Part shown: piece by piece, positions 11,379-33,223 of the stretch
How the letters are laid out: each line of letters starts with the position of its first letter
Position numbering within the stretch: the first letter of the stretch is position 1
From: Molanna angustata
Taxonomy: Eukaryota; Arthropoda; Insecta; Trichoptera; Molannidae
Reading direction: 5' to 3'
DNA length: 64,000 nucleotides
Assembly: GCA_963576475.1 (NCBI GenBank)
Contig: OY754977.1
Coordinates: forward strand, 31,245,672 to 31,309,671
The notes under the pieces: generated by a model
What the model was told of the DNA's origin: nothing
Seen by the model: only the letters and a program-made list of their open reading frames with translations
Database searches by the model: none
Program-made: the position numbers and the translations under genes

Positions 11379-12672
11379 ACATATCGCTCGTTTGCGAGAA
11401 AACGACATAAGTCAAAAAATCCGATTTCTGAGTTAATAATGTAGAAATGTTGTGTTTATTAATATTACATTGAATATACTAGTTGCATGTAACACATGAG
11501 ATCCAACTGTCGATAGCGATAGTATGTATAGTTGAAGAATAAGAATCAAACTATTAACCCATAAATCCAAATTATTGAAAATTTTAACACATGTTGGTAT
11601 GTATGTCAAGATAGGACAGTATGGAGGTCAGTCCTGTTTTCCTACCCGGAATATGAAAACAGCATGATGGTTCTGTATGTATGTTTGGAGATTAAGTACC
11701 TATCAAACTATTAAAACTTCTTACATATTGTGTATAGGCGACTGACATACAAATTGTATGAAGCAATGTCGTCACTAAATTCAATTTTTATAAAAATTAT
11801 TAAAAAAAGTTTGAGATGTGCTAATACAATATTTTTATTTTTCATAAAAAATTAAATTATCTAGTTGGGGTGTTTCGGCTTTTTTCGATATTTTTGAAAA
11901 ATTCGGAAATATAGGCAGTTAAACTCATAAATTTATCATAAAAAAAATATTTTTCTTAATAAAAAATGTTTGAGAAACCCTGGAATTTTTTTGAAAAAAT
12001 CAATTTGAGATTTTGTATTTGTCTATATTTGTACAAATTCTCAGCGTTCTAGCTTTTATGGTTTTTGAGATATATGGAAAAATAAAGTAAAAATTCAAAA
12101 GTTGATAACCCCTGACTGAAACAAAAATTCAAAATTCTGAGTATAAAAGTTTTGTAGGCCTATAACTGTTTATATATTCTGAAATTTTGGGCTCTGTAAA
12201 TTGAGCGGATCAAAAGTTATAAGGGGGGGACGGACACACACACAGACACACACACAGACACACACACAGACACAGATACACAGACACACAGACACACGAA
12301 ATGTTCTACTCCGAATTCTGAGTAAATCCGTGTATGGAACATATATGCTGCGAAGCCTCAAAGTTGGTGTTTTTTGACTTCAAAGTTGGAAAAGCCGTGA
12401 AAAAAGTAGACCTCTCCATACAATTCTCGCGTATTCTGGCTTGATACATTGTCGATATGTTAAGAGAACAAAGTTCTCCTGAACAAATCGACAGTTGGAT
12501 GACAGTGAAACAACGACACATGTGCTGTTTCTCTCGCACTTATAGAGATATTTTACTGAGAATTGGAGACGACATGAATCAATATTCAATAAACACGACA
12601 TTTCTGCATTATTAACTCAAAAATCGGATTTTTGACTTACATTATGTCGTTGTTCTCGCAAACGAGCAATAT
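11379..12672. mobile_element. Inverted-repeat element interrupted by a family A insertion
   Basis: About 95 bp at 11379-11476 (including GCTCGTTTGCGAGAA and AAGTCAAAAAATCCGATTT) is repeated in inverted orientation at 12576-12672. Between the arms lies a complete family A copy. The simplest reading is a smaller foldback element that received the family A insertion in its loop. Confidence 0.65.
11478..12500 (+). mobile_element. Family A non-autonomous element, full-length reference copy
   Basis: It runs from ACTAGTTGCATGTAACAC plus ATCCAACTGTCGAT to ATCGACAGTTGGAT, about 1020 bp. The centre holds a (CA)n-rich tract at 12234-12298. No ORF resembles a transposase. Copies at 5783-6802 and 31272-32299 are of the same length and high similarity. 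Confidence 0.8.
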
Positions 12673-13967
12673 AGTAGAAATAAAACAATTTTGCTTTAAG
12701 ATCGGTAGGCGATATGTAGGTATATCCCGTATCCCACATCAAAATGACAAAATGTCTCAATTTTCTGATACCTTAGGTATCAGAAATTTAAAAAAAGACC
12801 TATTAAAAATCGCAATTTATAAAACACGATGTTAAAAATTAACAAATAAAGTTTAAAGAAGTGGTTTGCTCCCTACAATAATACAAAATTTTGAAGGTAT
12901 CAAGTCGATAAGTAGGAATTCACGTTATTTATTTAATCATGTACGTCATATATTGCCCTTTACAAACATACATAACAAATAAACACAACATATTGAAAAC
13001 AGAATCCCAGAAAATAAAACAATAAACTTGCCTAAATACCCCCACAATAAAACGAAACGTCAATTTAATTGAATTTCTATGTTATCCTTATTCCCTTTAA
13101 AATAATCGTAAGTATGTAGATTGTATTAAAACGTTCGTTTGTTCATCAGAACGCGAAGCAAAAGTAGAAATCCATTACATCTAAGTTTTCTGTTCAACTC
13201 ATGGTAGCTTACTTGACGTAGGTATGTACATAATCGCTTATCAAAGATACATAGCCAGATTATAATGTGCAGATTGTAGTTTTCACTTACAATGTGTATG
13301 AGTACCTAGATTCCATTATCAAATAATCTCATCAATAGAACAATTGATGGTTCTAATAAACATTAAAGAAAAGAGGTCGCATGGACGATTATCAATTGCA
13401 TCACATGTCATATGCACTTCAAATGAAGATTATTTGAAGTACTTACATAATATGTGCATTGCGCATTCAAAAAGACTCAAACAGTTTTGGGTCTGATGAT
13501 AAGTCTAACACAGGTTGAACAAATGTTGAAGCAAATTTTGAATTAGAACACATTTGATATTTATTTTCTTTACGGCGCTGCCCTATTGGATTATTATTAT
13601 TTTAGCTTCTTTCATTTGTATGATGCCTATTTTTATTTATTTATTTATTTATTTAAACACTTTATTGTACATTACTTAATAGCTAGTACAAATGGCGGAC
13701 TTATTGCCTACTGGCAATTTCTTCCAGACAACCATCTGTGACAGTTATGAGACAAAATGGTACATGTACAAAAAAGAAAATATATATAAAACCATAAACA
13801 TATTACATTTAAACACAATAAAGTAAGAAGAAAATAAATATGTACATCAATGAAAATTAAACAAATCATAGACAAGACCTGTTACAACACTATGGGAGGG
13901 AAGGGAAAAAAAGGAGAGGAGATATGACTAACTACAAGAATAGGGAAATAAATGGGAAGTATGTAGG

Positions 13968-16900
13968 TTAAGAAATGGAAAGTATGAGCGCGCGTTTTAA
14001 TCTAGTTTTGAAGGTACCTAACGTTGGTGCAGTTCTAATGTCAAGGGCCAAGTTGTTCCATAACCGGGCAGCATGGACAGTAAATGATGATGAATAGAAA
14101 GCCGTGGCATGTGATGGGATGGCGAGGGTTCTCTCTTCTCTAGATCGAAGCGGGAGTCCATGAGAGGCCAGAGGTTGAAATCTTTCGGTAAGATATGATG
14201 GAGCATTAGGGTTGTTCAAAATGTTAAACAGAAGACAAAGAGTGTGTTGATCTCGGCGAAGACGGATAGGAAGCCATTTGAGTTCCTTGCGAAAAAATGA
14301 TATGTGATCGTATTTGCGAAGATTATATATGAAACGTATGCAGACGTTTTGTAATCGATCTAATTTGTTTAGAAGTTCCTGAGTAAGATCCAAATAGCAA
14401 ATATCTGCATAATCGAGAATGGGGAGAAGGAGAGTTTGTGCGAGCTTTATTTTGATGTTGGTAGGAAGAAATTTTTGAAGTTTTTTGATGGAATGAATAC
14501 TATAGAAAAGTTTTCTGCTGACTTCACTGACTTGTTCAGTCCAGGAAAGATGTTGATTGAAGAGAACTCCTAGATTTTTCACTGTTTTGGATATGGGTAT
14601 TGCTGTGCCATTGAGTACAGGAAGGGGAATAGTGTTTGAGGTAAGTTTAGCCAGAAGTTTTGTACTCCCTATGATAATGGCGTGAGATTTGATAGGGTTA
14701 AGAAGAATACCATTTTCAGTGGCCCATTTGCTTATGTAGTCGAGATCAGAATTCACAGTTAGTATGGCATTATTTATGTCATTAGCTAAAAAATCTGTGT
14801 AAAGTTGAAGATCATCAGCATAGATATGATAGGAGCACCGAAGGCCTCTCACAATTGGATTGATGAATATTGAGAAGAGTAGAGGAGAGAGAATACCGCC
14901 TTGAGGAACTCCGGTTTGCAAACTAATCCAGTCGGACATTTGTTCGGAAGATATTCTGCAACGTTGTTTACGACCACGAAGATAGCTCGAGAACCAGTCG
15001 ACAACGGATGAGGAGATATTAAGAAATTTCATGCGGGCTAGTAGTATGTCAAAGTCGACAGAGTTAAAGGCGCTGCTAAAGTCCAGAAGTGAAAGTAAAG
15101 TTAGTTTGGACTCATCCATTGCCTTCCTTATGTCATCTGTGACTTTGACTAAGACAGTGGTTGTACTATGGCCGGCACGAAAACCAGACTGTTTCGGATG
15201 TTGCAGTGAATTTGAAAGTACAAAAGAGTTGAGTTGGTTATGAACAATTTTTTCAATTACCTTTGAAAGAATAGGGAGGATTGAAATTGGTCGAAAGTCT
15301 TTTGCAGTTGTTGGATTAGCTATCTTTGGAAGAGGAGTAACAAATGCCTTTTTCCATGTTGAGGGAAAATTACCGGATGTGAGAGAAAAATTTATTATAT
15401 GAGTTATAGGGGAAAGAGTGGATGCAAGGACCAATTTTATCATATCAATGCTTATATTGTCATAACCACAAGATTTGCAATCAATGGATTTGATTGCATT
15501 TTGAACTTCAATATCTGTTACTGTCGAAAATGCGAACTCGGGATGGTTCATCAGAGGCGTGTTGTGAATGTCTTTGATGGTGTTTTCTTTAGTCCAACTA
15601 TTTAATTTGGCGGGAGGTTTGGCAAAGTGATTGTTAAGTTCGTTCAGGTCAAACCTCTGGCATATGTCTGATTGATCTGTCTTTGTTTTTCCGATCCCGA
15701 GGGATCCAATTTTTTTCCATAAACTAGAAGGTTCACAGTCTTGAAGTATGGTATGAATATGTTTTTTCTTTGCATTTCTACACATTTGGTTGCAACGATT
15801 TCGGAGCCGTCGGTAACGTTCAAAGTTGCTTTCATCCGGTCGACTCTTAAATCGAGTGAAAGCCTTGTCTCTTTTTGTCATGACGCTTCTGATTTCGGTT
15901 GACAACCAAGGTGCAGGACTATGTTTCATTCTCATAGAAGTCATTGGAGCATGACGGTCAAATAGTTTAGTAAGAAGATCATTGAATAAGTCTACTTTGG
16001 CGTCAATGTTGTCATGGTTATTTATCAAATTCCAGTTGATATTAGCTGCGTCAGACTGAAGTTTAGTCATGTCAATCCTATTAAAGTTCCGTCGTTTAAG
16101 TATTTTTGTTGGGGGCTTAGGGGATAGGATAGAGGAGCAGATGTATATGAGGTCGTGATGGGAAAAACCCGGTGCATCTAACTGTCCATGTTTCTTTACT
16201 GGGATGGCGTCAGAAGTTATAATAAGGTCCAACAAAGAAGAAGAAGATTGAGTATGGAACGTAGGATTTGAGTGTAATGCTTTGAGATTAACAGATTTGA
16301 GGATGTTTATTAGTTTCAGAGCTCTGTTATCATTTTTCAAAATGCACGTATTAAAATCACCCATTATAATACAATGAGAATATTCAGTGCAGAGGTTTTC
16401 AAGTAATGTTTCAAGTTCTAAGAAATAATTAATTGTAGGGGGACAATAGACAACACCGAGTAAGAGTTTGACTCCGATCAAATCGATTTCAAGAAATATG
16501 TATTCTGCACTTCCAGTGTAGGGCTGAGACGATTGGTTCATTATTTTAAATTTAAGGTCAGATCGAAGATATATGGCCACGCCCCCTGCACCCTTCCCCG
16601 TTCTATCATTACGTATGAGTTGATATCCTTTTAAAGGATAGAGAGTGGAGGGTAGGGATGGTTTTAACCAGGTTTCACTCACCAGCAAAGCATGGAACGG
16701 AACATCAGAGAAGGATGCGAGGAGTTCGGTGTAATGTGCAGGGATGCTCTGTGCGTTAATGTGGCAGGCATGGAAGTCCTTGGGCGTTGAAAAGTTGGAA
16801 ATAAGTAAGTTATGTAATTGTTCAGAAGGACTGTTATCAAGACTATCGGCACTCATGAAGGAGTTTGACGAGGAATCCGGAGCGAAGCTCTGGTTGAAGA

Positions 16901-16982
16901 GGTCAGGGATCGAGTGGAAGGAATCATCTGAGGAGTATTGATTTGACATAGTGTGTGTAAACAGGTGAAATAATATAAGCAC
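13968..16982 (-). CDS. LINE ORF2: endonuclease and reverse transcriptase, 1004 residues
   Basis: It nicks target DNA and copies the element RNA into the genome. The N-terminal half is an apurinic-like endonuclease: HINAQS near residue 74, SETWL near 102, GDFN at 208-211 and SHHD at 274-277. The C-terminal half is a reverse transcriptase: FRPISILPILSKVIEK near 563, DFSSAFNSVD near 634, GVPQGG at 691-696 and the catalytic YADD at 721-724. The start is uncertain: Met12 (MSNQYSSDD) is as plausible as Met1. No stops or frameshifts are present, and the length fits the CR1/Jockey superfamily. There is no RNase H domain. Activity is inferred only from the intact frame and key residues. Confidence 0.93.
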   Translation of the reverse strand: MLILFHLFTHTMSNQYSSDDSFHSIPDLFNQSFAPDSSSNSFMSADSLDNSPSEQLHNLLISNFSTPKDFHACHINAQSIPAHYTELLASFSDVPFHALLVSETWLKPSLPSTLYPLKGYQLIRNDRTGKGAGGVAIYLRSDLKFKIMNQSSQPYTGSAEYIFLEIDLIGVKLLLGVVYCPPTINYFLELETLLENLCTEYSHCIIMGDFNTCILKNDNRALKLINILKSVNLKALHSNPTFHTQSSSSLLDLIITSDAIPVKKHGQLDAPGFSHHDLIYICSSILSPKPPTKILKRRNFNRIDMTKLQSDAANINWNLINNHDNIDAKVDLFNDLLTKLFDRHAPMTSMRMKHSPAPWLSTEIRSVMTKRDKAFTRFKSRPDESNFERYRRLRNRCNQMCRNAKKKHIHTILQDCEPSSLWKKIGSLGIGKTKTDQSDICQRFDLNELNNHFAKPPAKLNSWTKENTIKDIHNTPLMNHPEFAFSTVTDIEVQNAIKSIDCKSCGYDNISIDMIKLVLASTLSPITHIINFSLTSGNFPSTWKKAFVTPLPKIANPTTAKDFRPISILPILSKVIEKIVHNQLNSFVLSNSLQHPKQSGFRAGHSTTTVLVKVTDDIRKAMDESKLTLLSLLDFSSAFNSVDFDILLARMKFLNISSSVVDWFSSYLRGRKQRCRISSEQMSDWISLQTGVPQGGILSPLLFSIFINPIVRGLRCSYHIYADDLQLYTDFLANDINNAILTVNSDLDYISKWATENGILLNPIKSHAIIIGSTKLLAKLTSNTIPLPVLNGTAIPISKTVKNLGVLFNQHLSWTEQVSEVSRKLFYSIHSIKKLQKFLPTNIKIKLAQTLLLPILDYADICYLDLTQELLNKLDRLQNVCIRFIYNLRKYDHISFFRKELKWLPIRLRRDQHTLCLLFNILNNPNAPSYLTERFQPLASHGLPLRSREERTLAIPSHATAFYSSSFTVHAARLWNNLALDIRTAPTLGTFKTRLKRALILSIS

Positions 16983-17996
16983 AAGGAAAAAAAAATATAT
17001 ATAAAATAAATTATGTAATAGGAAAATTACCTAAAAATAAATTCTTAAAAGAATAATAAGAAAAAACTGTAGAAAAAAAAAGATCTTAAAAATAAACATG
17101 AAATGCAATAATCAAGCCTAGAAGTGTAATCAAACATAAAAGACAAGTATAATACAGTGTAGGTAGATACCTATGTATATGTTTATATAATATGCACGAG
17201 TATAATACAGTGGGTAGGTACTTATCTGACAGAGCAAGTAGGATAAACGAACCAGTAATTATTGATCAGAATATTTGTCCAAACTATAGTAGGTAACTCT
17301 GGGTAAAAAGTTGATTATGTTCATCAATTTAGGTTTGCAATCATCAGTGTTTAATTTATAAGGATATTGAGGCTTTATAGTTACAGTACATATATAACAA
17401 TAATCACAAAATAGAGATCAAAATATATAGGTATGTCATAGTGTTACTAAAAAGGTATTGACGAGATATTTTTACCATCTTCACTTTATACATTCTCAAC
17501 TTATAAGACACGTAAATACTAATTTGCTCAGTTAAATTAAAATACAATTACTTAAAATATATATCTTTTTATCATTAATAAATTCTGTACCGCAGCTACA
17601 TAGAATAAAGTTTAATAAAGAATACTTATTTTATATGTATTACACATCATAGATTTAATATAAAATTACAAATAAACTGACAGAAAAAAAATAGCTACGA
17701 CTGGTTAAAACTGGTACTACTGCCCGTGCATATAATAGAATATTAATTTGTTTAATGGCAACATGGCGGGCAAAAATCCAGCGGAGTACGAGATGGCAAC
17801 AATAAAAATAGTTCAAAAAAATCATAGATATAGGAGAAATATATACCTACACATAATATCCGTGTTTACATTTATAGTAGACATTTACAGTACATAGATA
17901 ACATGTATAGTATATTAAATACAACAAGTATATTAAATTAAGAAATGTAGTGAAAAACGTTAAACTGTGTAGCTGAATTATGTTACTAATATATAG
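16983..17996 (-). other. Roughly 1-kb spacer between LINE ORF1 and ORF2
   Basis: No frame is open here and no protein motif is seen. The sequence is very AT-rich and contains a direct repeat of agtataatacagtg at about 17148 and 17200. A spacer this long between the two ORFs is unusual for this class; it may be an inserted element or decayed sequence. Confidence 0.5.
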
Positions 17997-18689
17997 CTAT
18001 AATTTAGTATTTCTGGACCGAAGACTTCGTTTCGCTTGTGATTGTGGCAGTTCCTTCGGAGTTGTGATGTCATCTAATTCTTGCAGTTTAGTGATCGTTT
18101 TCAATGAACCATCTGGTTGTTTAATGACAATTTTACCATTCTTAGTCCAGGCGTTCGATGAAGTGACTCGAATACGGGCTTCAATGAATACTTTCTGACG
18201 TTCTCTGGTCAACGATTCTGTGATAATAGTGTTTGTTCCTTTCAGCGTCTTTTTATTGCTGAATATTGTGTTTTTAATATCAGTGGTGCTTAATTTGACA
18301 AGAATAGGACGTGGTTTGTTTGTTCTCATTGCTCCCAGGCGAAAGCAGAAAGAAATTGATCCAATTGGTAAGTTTGAAAGACGTACCTTTTGTGTGATAA
18401 AATTGTGCGCTGTCAGTTTAGTGTCTTCGCCGGCAACCTCTTTAACTCCATGTATAAGAATCATTTTTCGCCTAGATCTAGCTTCCAGTTCATCCACTGC
18501 ATCATACAGGCCAGAGATTTCTGCGGAAAAACGATCCAGCCTCGCAAATACTTCCTTTTTAAATATCTCAAAGTCCCGTGCAATTGACGACTTCTGGGGG
18601 CTGGTCGAATTTAGCAATTTGGCTTCGAAATTTTCCATGCCTGATGTAAAATCCTTCTTCATCTCAATGAACTTAGCGTTGGCGTCCAT
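17997..18689 (-). CDS. LINE ORF1 RNA-binding protein (coiled coil plus RRM-like), 230 residues
   Basis: This is a nucleic-acid-binding chaperone that coats the LINE RNA. The N-terminal 75 residues look coiled-coil forming, ending in AVDELEARSRRKMILIHGV, the entry to an RRM-like fold. The region with LKGTNTIITESLTRERQKV and WTKNGKIVIKQPDGS matches the C-terminal layout shared by L1-type ORF1 proteins and baculovirus FP-like proteins. It is upstream of ORF2 on the same strand, as expected. No zinc knuckle is present. Confidence 0.85.
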   Translation of the reverse strand: MDANAKFIEMKKDFTSGMENFEAKLLNSTSPQKSSIARDFEIFKKEVFARLDRFSAEISGLYDAVDELEARSRRKMILIHGVKEVAGEDTKLTAHNFITQKVRLSNLPIGSISFCFRLGAMRTNKPRPILVKLSTTDIKNTIFSNKKTLKGTNTIITESLTRERQKVFIEARIRVTSSNAWTKNGKIVIKQPDGSLKTITKLQELDDITTPKELPQSQAKRSLRSRNTKL

Positions 18690-18710
18690 TTAGTGATGTT
18701 TGATTAAGTA

Positions 18711-19899
18711 TAAAGCTTGATTAATTTGCGGAAAAAAATCAGATGCACATGCACATTAGAACCGGAAGTTATTTTTATAGACCTACGCGTTATAAATAAC
18801 ATTATTAACAAGTCAATAAAGTCATTGCCATGACAGGGTGTCTGAAAGAACGAGCACTTGCATATTGAAAGTTAGAATTTATAAGACTTGCATGCCGTAT
18901 ATCATGATATGTGTATGTCGTGACGTGGCTGGTGGCAATCAAAGTGCATTTAAAAACACTTGAGATGATGACTATAAGATCTATTACCTACTGGAAAAAT
19001 TCTCAGACATCGTGTCTGTGATATTAAAACATGATACCTATGCTTGTGAAATGGACTCTGTTGTTGGAGATGATATAAAAGAATATACAGGAAGACGACA
19101 CCAAGCAGTTAGAATTGATGACAACGCAGCTACAGTAGCAGATAAAATTTCTACTGGACACCGTCCATCTATCACCCAAGAGGTGGAGTAACTGATGGAC
19201 CTCATCAACTCAGGAGACATAACTTCTGATCAGATTTATATTAAATGAATAAAATATTGCACTTGTACAGATTTACAATTGCACAGGTAGCTGCTTCAGA
19301 AAAGATTTAATATAGTGAAGCTTATTTAATACCTGAATAATGTATGTTTTATGATTCATAAGAAATGAGTAGATTATTGAACATTTTAATTTTTTAGTCT
19401 CTCGATCGACCATTACAGAAGCTATTTAGATAATTTTAGATACAAATAGAAATCCCCTGAATAGGAAGCTATAGGGACAAACAATTTTAATAGAGGAACA
19501 TCGGCCATTAATAACAATAAGTTATTATGTATAGATATAAAATTGTTCCGGTATAGCCAATTGAAGGAACAAGGTCCTCCGTCATAGGAAGATAATATGT
19601 GACAACCAAGATAACACGTTGTGCGATATACAACTCAATATACAATGATTGCCATCAACTACATGGGTACATATGGTTAATTCAGACATGTTATCTACCT
19701 ACTAACAAGCTACACAATATAAGTCGAAGAAAACCACCGCTTTGGGTAGTCTTTCAAAAACATTAGGATGGTTAACATTATCTAACGGAACAAGTGTTTT
19801 TATTTATGAAATGTTAATTTTTTTTAATAGTGTCCATAAAATAACGCATCACTACTTGGTCTGTTGTTGGTTTAGTATTTGAATTGAAAGTGTCATAAA
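18711..19899. other. Intergenic, upstream region of the secreted-peptide gene
   Basis: A 46-codon plus-strand frame at 19051-19191 has somewhat protein-like composition but no known domain and is probably a relic. The last 70 bases before 19900 hold a TATA-like ATAAAATA at about 19835. No RNA gene or recognisable transposon is seen. Confidence 0.35.
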
Positions 19900-29276
<9,377 letters not shown>

Positions 29277-29609
29277 GAAATCAAAAAATTGCATCAAATG
29301 ATCTTTATTATTTTTTTCTAAATTATATTGTCTCAAGAAGAAAGGGATGGCGGAAGTGTTCTCAATTAAACACTCTTTGCTTAATGATTCAAATTGATTG
29401 TTTTCTAAAGAGATGCTTCAATGTTCTGATACAAATTGTCGAGTATCAGTTTGAAAGTTTCTTGTTGGTGAACAATTCACTTTACTTGGACTATTTCTCC
29501 GTCTTGGAGTTAAATATGTGTACGATGAATATCTTTTGATAGAGGACGGTGCACCAGGCCATCTGCTAAATTCCTTTTACATCGATTGATAGTAAAAACG
29601 AATGTTTGA

Positions 29610-29921
29610 TTGAAACACCAATATTTTCTTGAAGAGAAGGGTAAAGTGAATAAAAAGCTGGAAGGTGTTTGCCTTATGTATGCTAAAGAAAGATGCTCTG
29701 GTAGACAACCTAAGCTTTGGGAGAATCAAATTATTTTTAGTATGAAGGTCGGCAGACCCAGGCTTCGATGGGAGGATGAGGTGAAAAAGTATGCAGAACA
29801 ATTACTGCAAGTAGCAGACTGGAGGACAGCAGCAGAAGACAGGAGGAGTTGGAGGCGAGGATTGATGGAGGCCAAGTGCTCGATATGGGCTGTAGAGCCA
29901 CCGGAAGAAGAAGAAGCATAA
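29610..29921 (+). pseudogene. RTE LINE 3' fragment
   Basis: It encodes the C-terminal RTE block GRPRLRWEDEVKKYAEQ and DWRTAAEDRRSWRRGLMEAK, ending in a GAAGAAGAAGAA tail. The RT core is missing. Confidence 0.8.
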
Positions 29922-30264
29922 TGTATAAGTCCAGGAGATCTGACGACATCGTTTCATACAGAATATAGATTACTTTTACTCTAGAACCTATAGTTATCGA
30001 GTTATTAGTGAAAAGCAAAAAAAAACATTTTTAAGGCTCTCCAGTACCTCCTCCCTTTGGCTAACCTCTCAGGGTAGGGTAATTTTGGGGTGTATACCTC
30101 CTAAGGAACCCAAAACCATTCTTGAAGCCAAATTTTATCCTTCCTTCATGCACTCTACACCCCTATTTAAGGACAATTCACAAAAGTCAGTTGTAGATGA
30201 TGGCACCGCTAGTTAGTAAATAATTAAATATTTTTTAAATCAAAGTCAGGTGAGCAAAGATTCA

Positions 30265-30590
30265 TTCATTCATTCATACCATCACGGCATATCTCACAAT
30301 GTGGAGTAACCAGCGAAAGGTGTGCGGGTGTGCATTGCCTTACAAAAGGGAGCACAACATATCTGTGTATACCCACACACTCAAGGCACTATATTCAGAA
30401 TGGGTGGTGAACCTCATTGCTGAACTATGTGAGATGTTATTGTTGCCTGTTGTATTTTCGATTACCCGGCTCTTACGGGACACTCGAAAACAATAATAGA
30501 AAAGAGTGGAAGCACTATTCTAAGCCGGTGCCTCACAGCTAAAGATGATCTCGCGAAATGGATTATTCTTTCTGGCTTCTGCAATAAAAA
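30265..30590 (+). repeat. Dispersed repeat family H
   Basis: A block containing ggagtaaccagcgaaaggtg and, further on, ggtggtgaacctcattgct recurs in part at 36105-36180 and 47866-47985. Non-coding; probably a retroelement tail of unknown type. Confidence 0.5.
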
Positions 30591-30599
30591 TATTTATTG

Positions 30600-31271
30600 A
30601 TTGACTAACGCAAATGTCATGATTTATATATTAGGTTGTTATTGAAGTAATCAAATCTGAAATCTTTAAATCCTTGTTAAGTTTAATGTATTTCGTAGTA
30701 ATAAGAGACTCTTGACTGATTTTGTCTAGCAACAATGACGCTTTTTTAAATAGTTTTTCTCAAACGATTCGGATTCCATAAAGTATTTTTGTATTCCATA
30801 AGTTTTCCTAGAATTTAAATTTGTTTTATAATTACTATGTACAGAACACAATAGTATGTAGTTTATTGTTTAATTTTTTGTATCTTTTTAATTTTATTTT
30901 ACCTTTTCTTTTTTTAGTTACGTAGAAATATAAGCAAAAAAGTACAAAGTAGTAGTAGTGTCGTAAATTTTGATGGAGAAATATTATATTTATTGGGTTC
31001 TATTCCGAAGTCGAATTAAAATTAGAATCGACAGTAAAGGTATGAAAAACAAAATTTGTAAACCAGGGGGGCAAGCCTGTTCAAACGGTGAAATCAAAAT
31101 CCTCATGATTACCCATATCATGGATATAATTATCACATGGAGTTCTATAACATCTTAAGATATTAAAGAACTTCATATGGATAATCATGGGAGTTTTTAT
31201 TTCACCGGTTATTATTTGACCAGAATTGCCCCCCTAATTATCACTTAATTACATATTTATTTATTTCCTTT
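30600..31271. other. Intergenic stretch without recognised content
   Basis: AT-rich sequence with only short chance frames. It contains a loose inverted repeat around 31100-31230 (atcaaaatcctcatgattacc and the complement-like ggataatcatgggagttttt), possibly a decayed MITE. Confidence 0.3.
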
Positions 31272-32299
31272 ATCCAACTGTCGATTTGTTCAGGAGAACT
31301 TTGTTCTCTTAACATATCGACAATGTATCAAGCCAGAATACGCGAGAATTGTATGGAGAGGTCTACTTTTTTCACGGCTTTTCCAACTTTGAAGTCAAAA
31401 AACACCAACTTAGAGGCTTCGCAGCATATATGTTCCATACACGGATTTACTCAGAATTCGGAGTAGAACATTTCGTGTGTCTGTGTGTGTGTGTGTGTGT
31501 GTGTCTGTGTGTCTGTGTGTCTGTGTGTCCCCCCCCCCCTTATAACTTTTGATCCGCTCAATTTACAGAGCCTAAAATTTCAGAATATATAAACAGTTAC
31601 AGGCCTACAAAACTTTTATACTCGGAATTTTGAATTTTTGTTTCAGTCAGGGGTTATCAACTTTTGAATTTTTATTTTATTTTTCCATATATCTCAGAAA
31701 CCATAAAAGCTAGAACGCTGAAAATTGGTACAAACATAGACAAATACAAAATCTCAAATGAGTTTATACAAAAAAAATCCAGGGTTTCTCAAACATTTTT
31801 TATTAAGAAAAATATTTTTTTTATAATAAATTTATGAGTTTAACTGCCTATATTTCCAAAACTTTTACAATTATCGAAAAAAGCCGAAACACCCCAACTA
31901 GATAATTTAATTTTCTATAAAAAATATTAACATTGTAGTAGAAGATCTCAATTTTTTTTTTAACAATTTTTTTAAAAATTGAATTTAGTGACGACATCGC
32001 TTCATACATTTTGTATGGCAGTCGCCTATACACAATATGTAAGAAGACTTAATAGTTTGATACTTCATCTCCAAACAAACATACATACCATCATGCTATT
32101 TATATTCTGGGTAGGAAAAAAGGATCTTCCTCCATACTATCCTATCTTGACATACATACCTACATATGTTGCATAGAAAACAAAATATCTGAAAATATTC
32201 AATAATTTGTATTTATGGGTTTATAGTTTGGTACATATTCTTCAACTATACATACTATCGCTATCGACAGTTGGATCTCATGTGTTACATGCAACTAGT
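31272..32299 (-). mobile_element. Family A non-autonomous element, full-length copy
   Basis: It starts with ATCCAACTGTCGATTTG and ends with ATCGACAGTTGGAT plus CTCATGTGTTACATGCAACTAGT. It is very similar to 5783-6802, including the (TG)n tract and C run at 31475-31540. Confidence 0.8.
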
Positions 32300-32750
32300 T
32301 TTATTCAATATTCAGAATATGTAAATATAGGCACCTACATGAAATGAATAAATTTGATTTTTTTACGTTTGCAGAATTGAACCCAAATGTCATAATTATT
32401 GTGATAAAAGAAATTATCGTTGTTTAACAAACTATTTCGATGTCCATTAGTTGTAGAAATGTGTAAGTATAAATAATAATGCCGAAAAATGTGTTATTTT
32501 TAATAATGTATGTAGGTACTAATTATAATTGTAAATAAAAATATATGGATTAAATTAAAAAAATATTGGTTTGATTTTAAAACGACCTGCGATTGGGTGG
32601 TTTATATAATTTCTGCTTATTGTGTAGCGAAATGTTAACCAATATCTTATTCACTGATTTTTTTTGTACATGATTTGAAAAACTAAAAAGCAAACTGGCG
32701 GGTATGCAATTTCTTCCAACCATCCGGATACTATGCCTTTTAAATATGTT

Positions 32751-33223
32751 TACTCTTCACCAACCCAAGGGGATATATTGGGGAGTTATGATTTCGCAAT
32801 TTTTAAGGCTATTTTTTATTGCAGATTATCAACGAGTATCATGCTGTGTATGTGAGTGCTATGTGCTGTGTGCTATGTATGGCGTGTTCATTTTACTTTA
32901 TCGATTATAGACTAAAGTAGGTACTCATTTGATTCTATTCGAATTTTGCAAATGTGTATATCTAGTACCTACTCACTTAGACCCCATTAGATTTTGATGG
33001 ATATATGAATAGTGCTTCTCAATTTTTTTAACTGTCAAATATTTCAAAGTGATCCCAAGCTCAAGGAAATTATCATTTGAAAATTATGTTATCAAATTGG
33101 TAAAAAGGCACATCTCTTTCATAAAATGGCATTGAAGAATTTTTATGTTTTCATTTCATAAAATTGCTGAATTTTTCTATACAAACTTTGAATACTTTAT
33201 AGAGTGACTTGTTAGTGAGGAGT
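32751..33223 (-). mobile_element. MITE family D, copy 1
   Basis: The ends are related to ACTCCTCACTAAC in inverted orientation; the body matches 45451-45978 and 46996-47504. About 470 bp, non-coding. Confidence 0.7.

Larger units (their letters stand above)
13632..18710 (-). mobile_element. Near full-length CR1/Jockey-superfamily LINE with ORF1 and ORF2
   Basis: On the minus strand the element has ORF1 (18689-17997), a spacer of about 1 kb (17996-16983), ORF2 (16982-13968), a 3' untranslated region and an A/T tail of TAAA repeats ending near 13632. ORF1 and ORF2 are both uninterrupted, so this may be a recently active copy. The 5' end is uncertain and no target duplication could be confirmed by eye. 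Confidence 0.85.

Noticed and set aside
15031..16941. Plus-strand ORFs opposite the LINE ORF2
   Set aside because: Antisense shadows of a clearly coding minus-strand reverse transcriptase.
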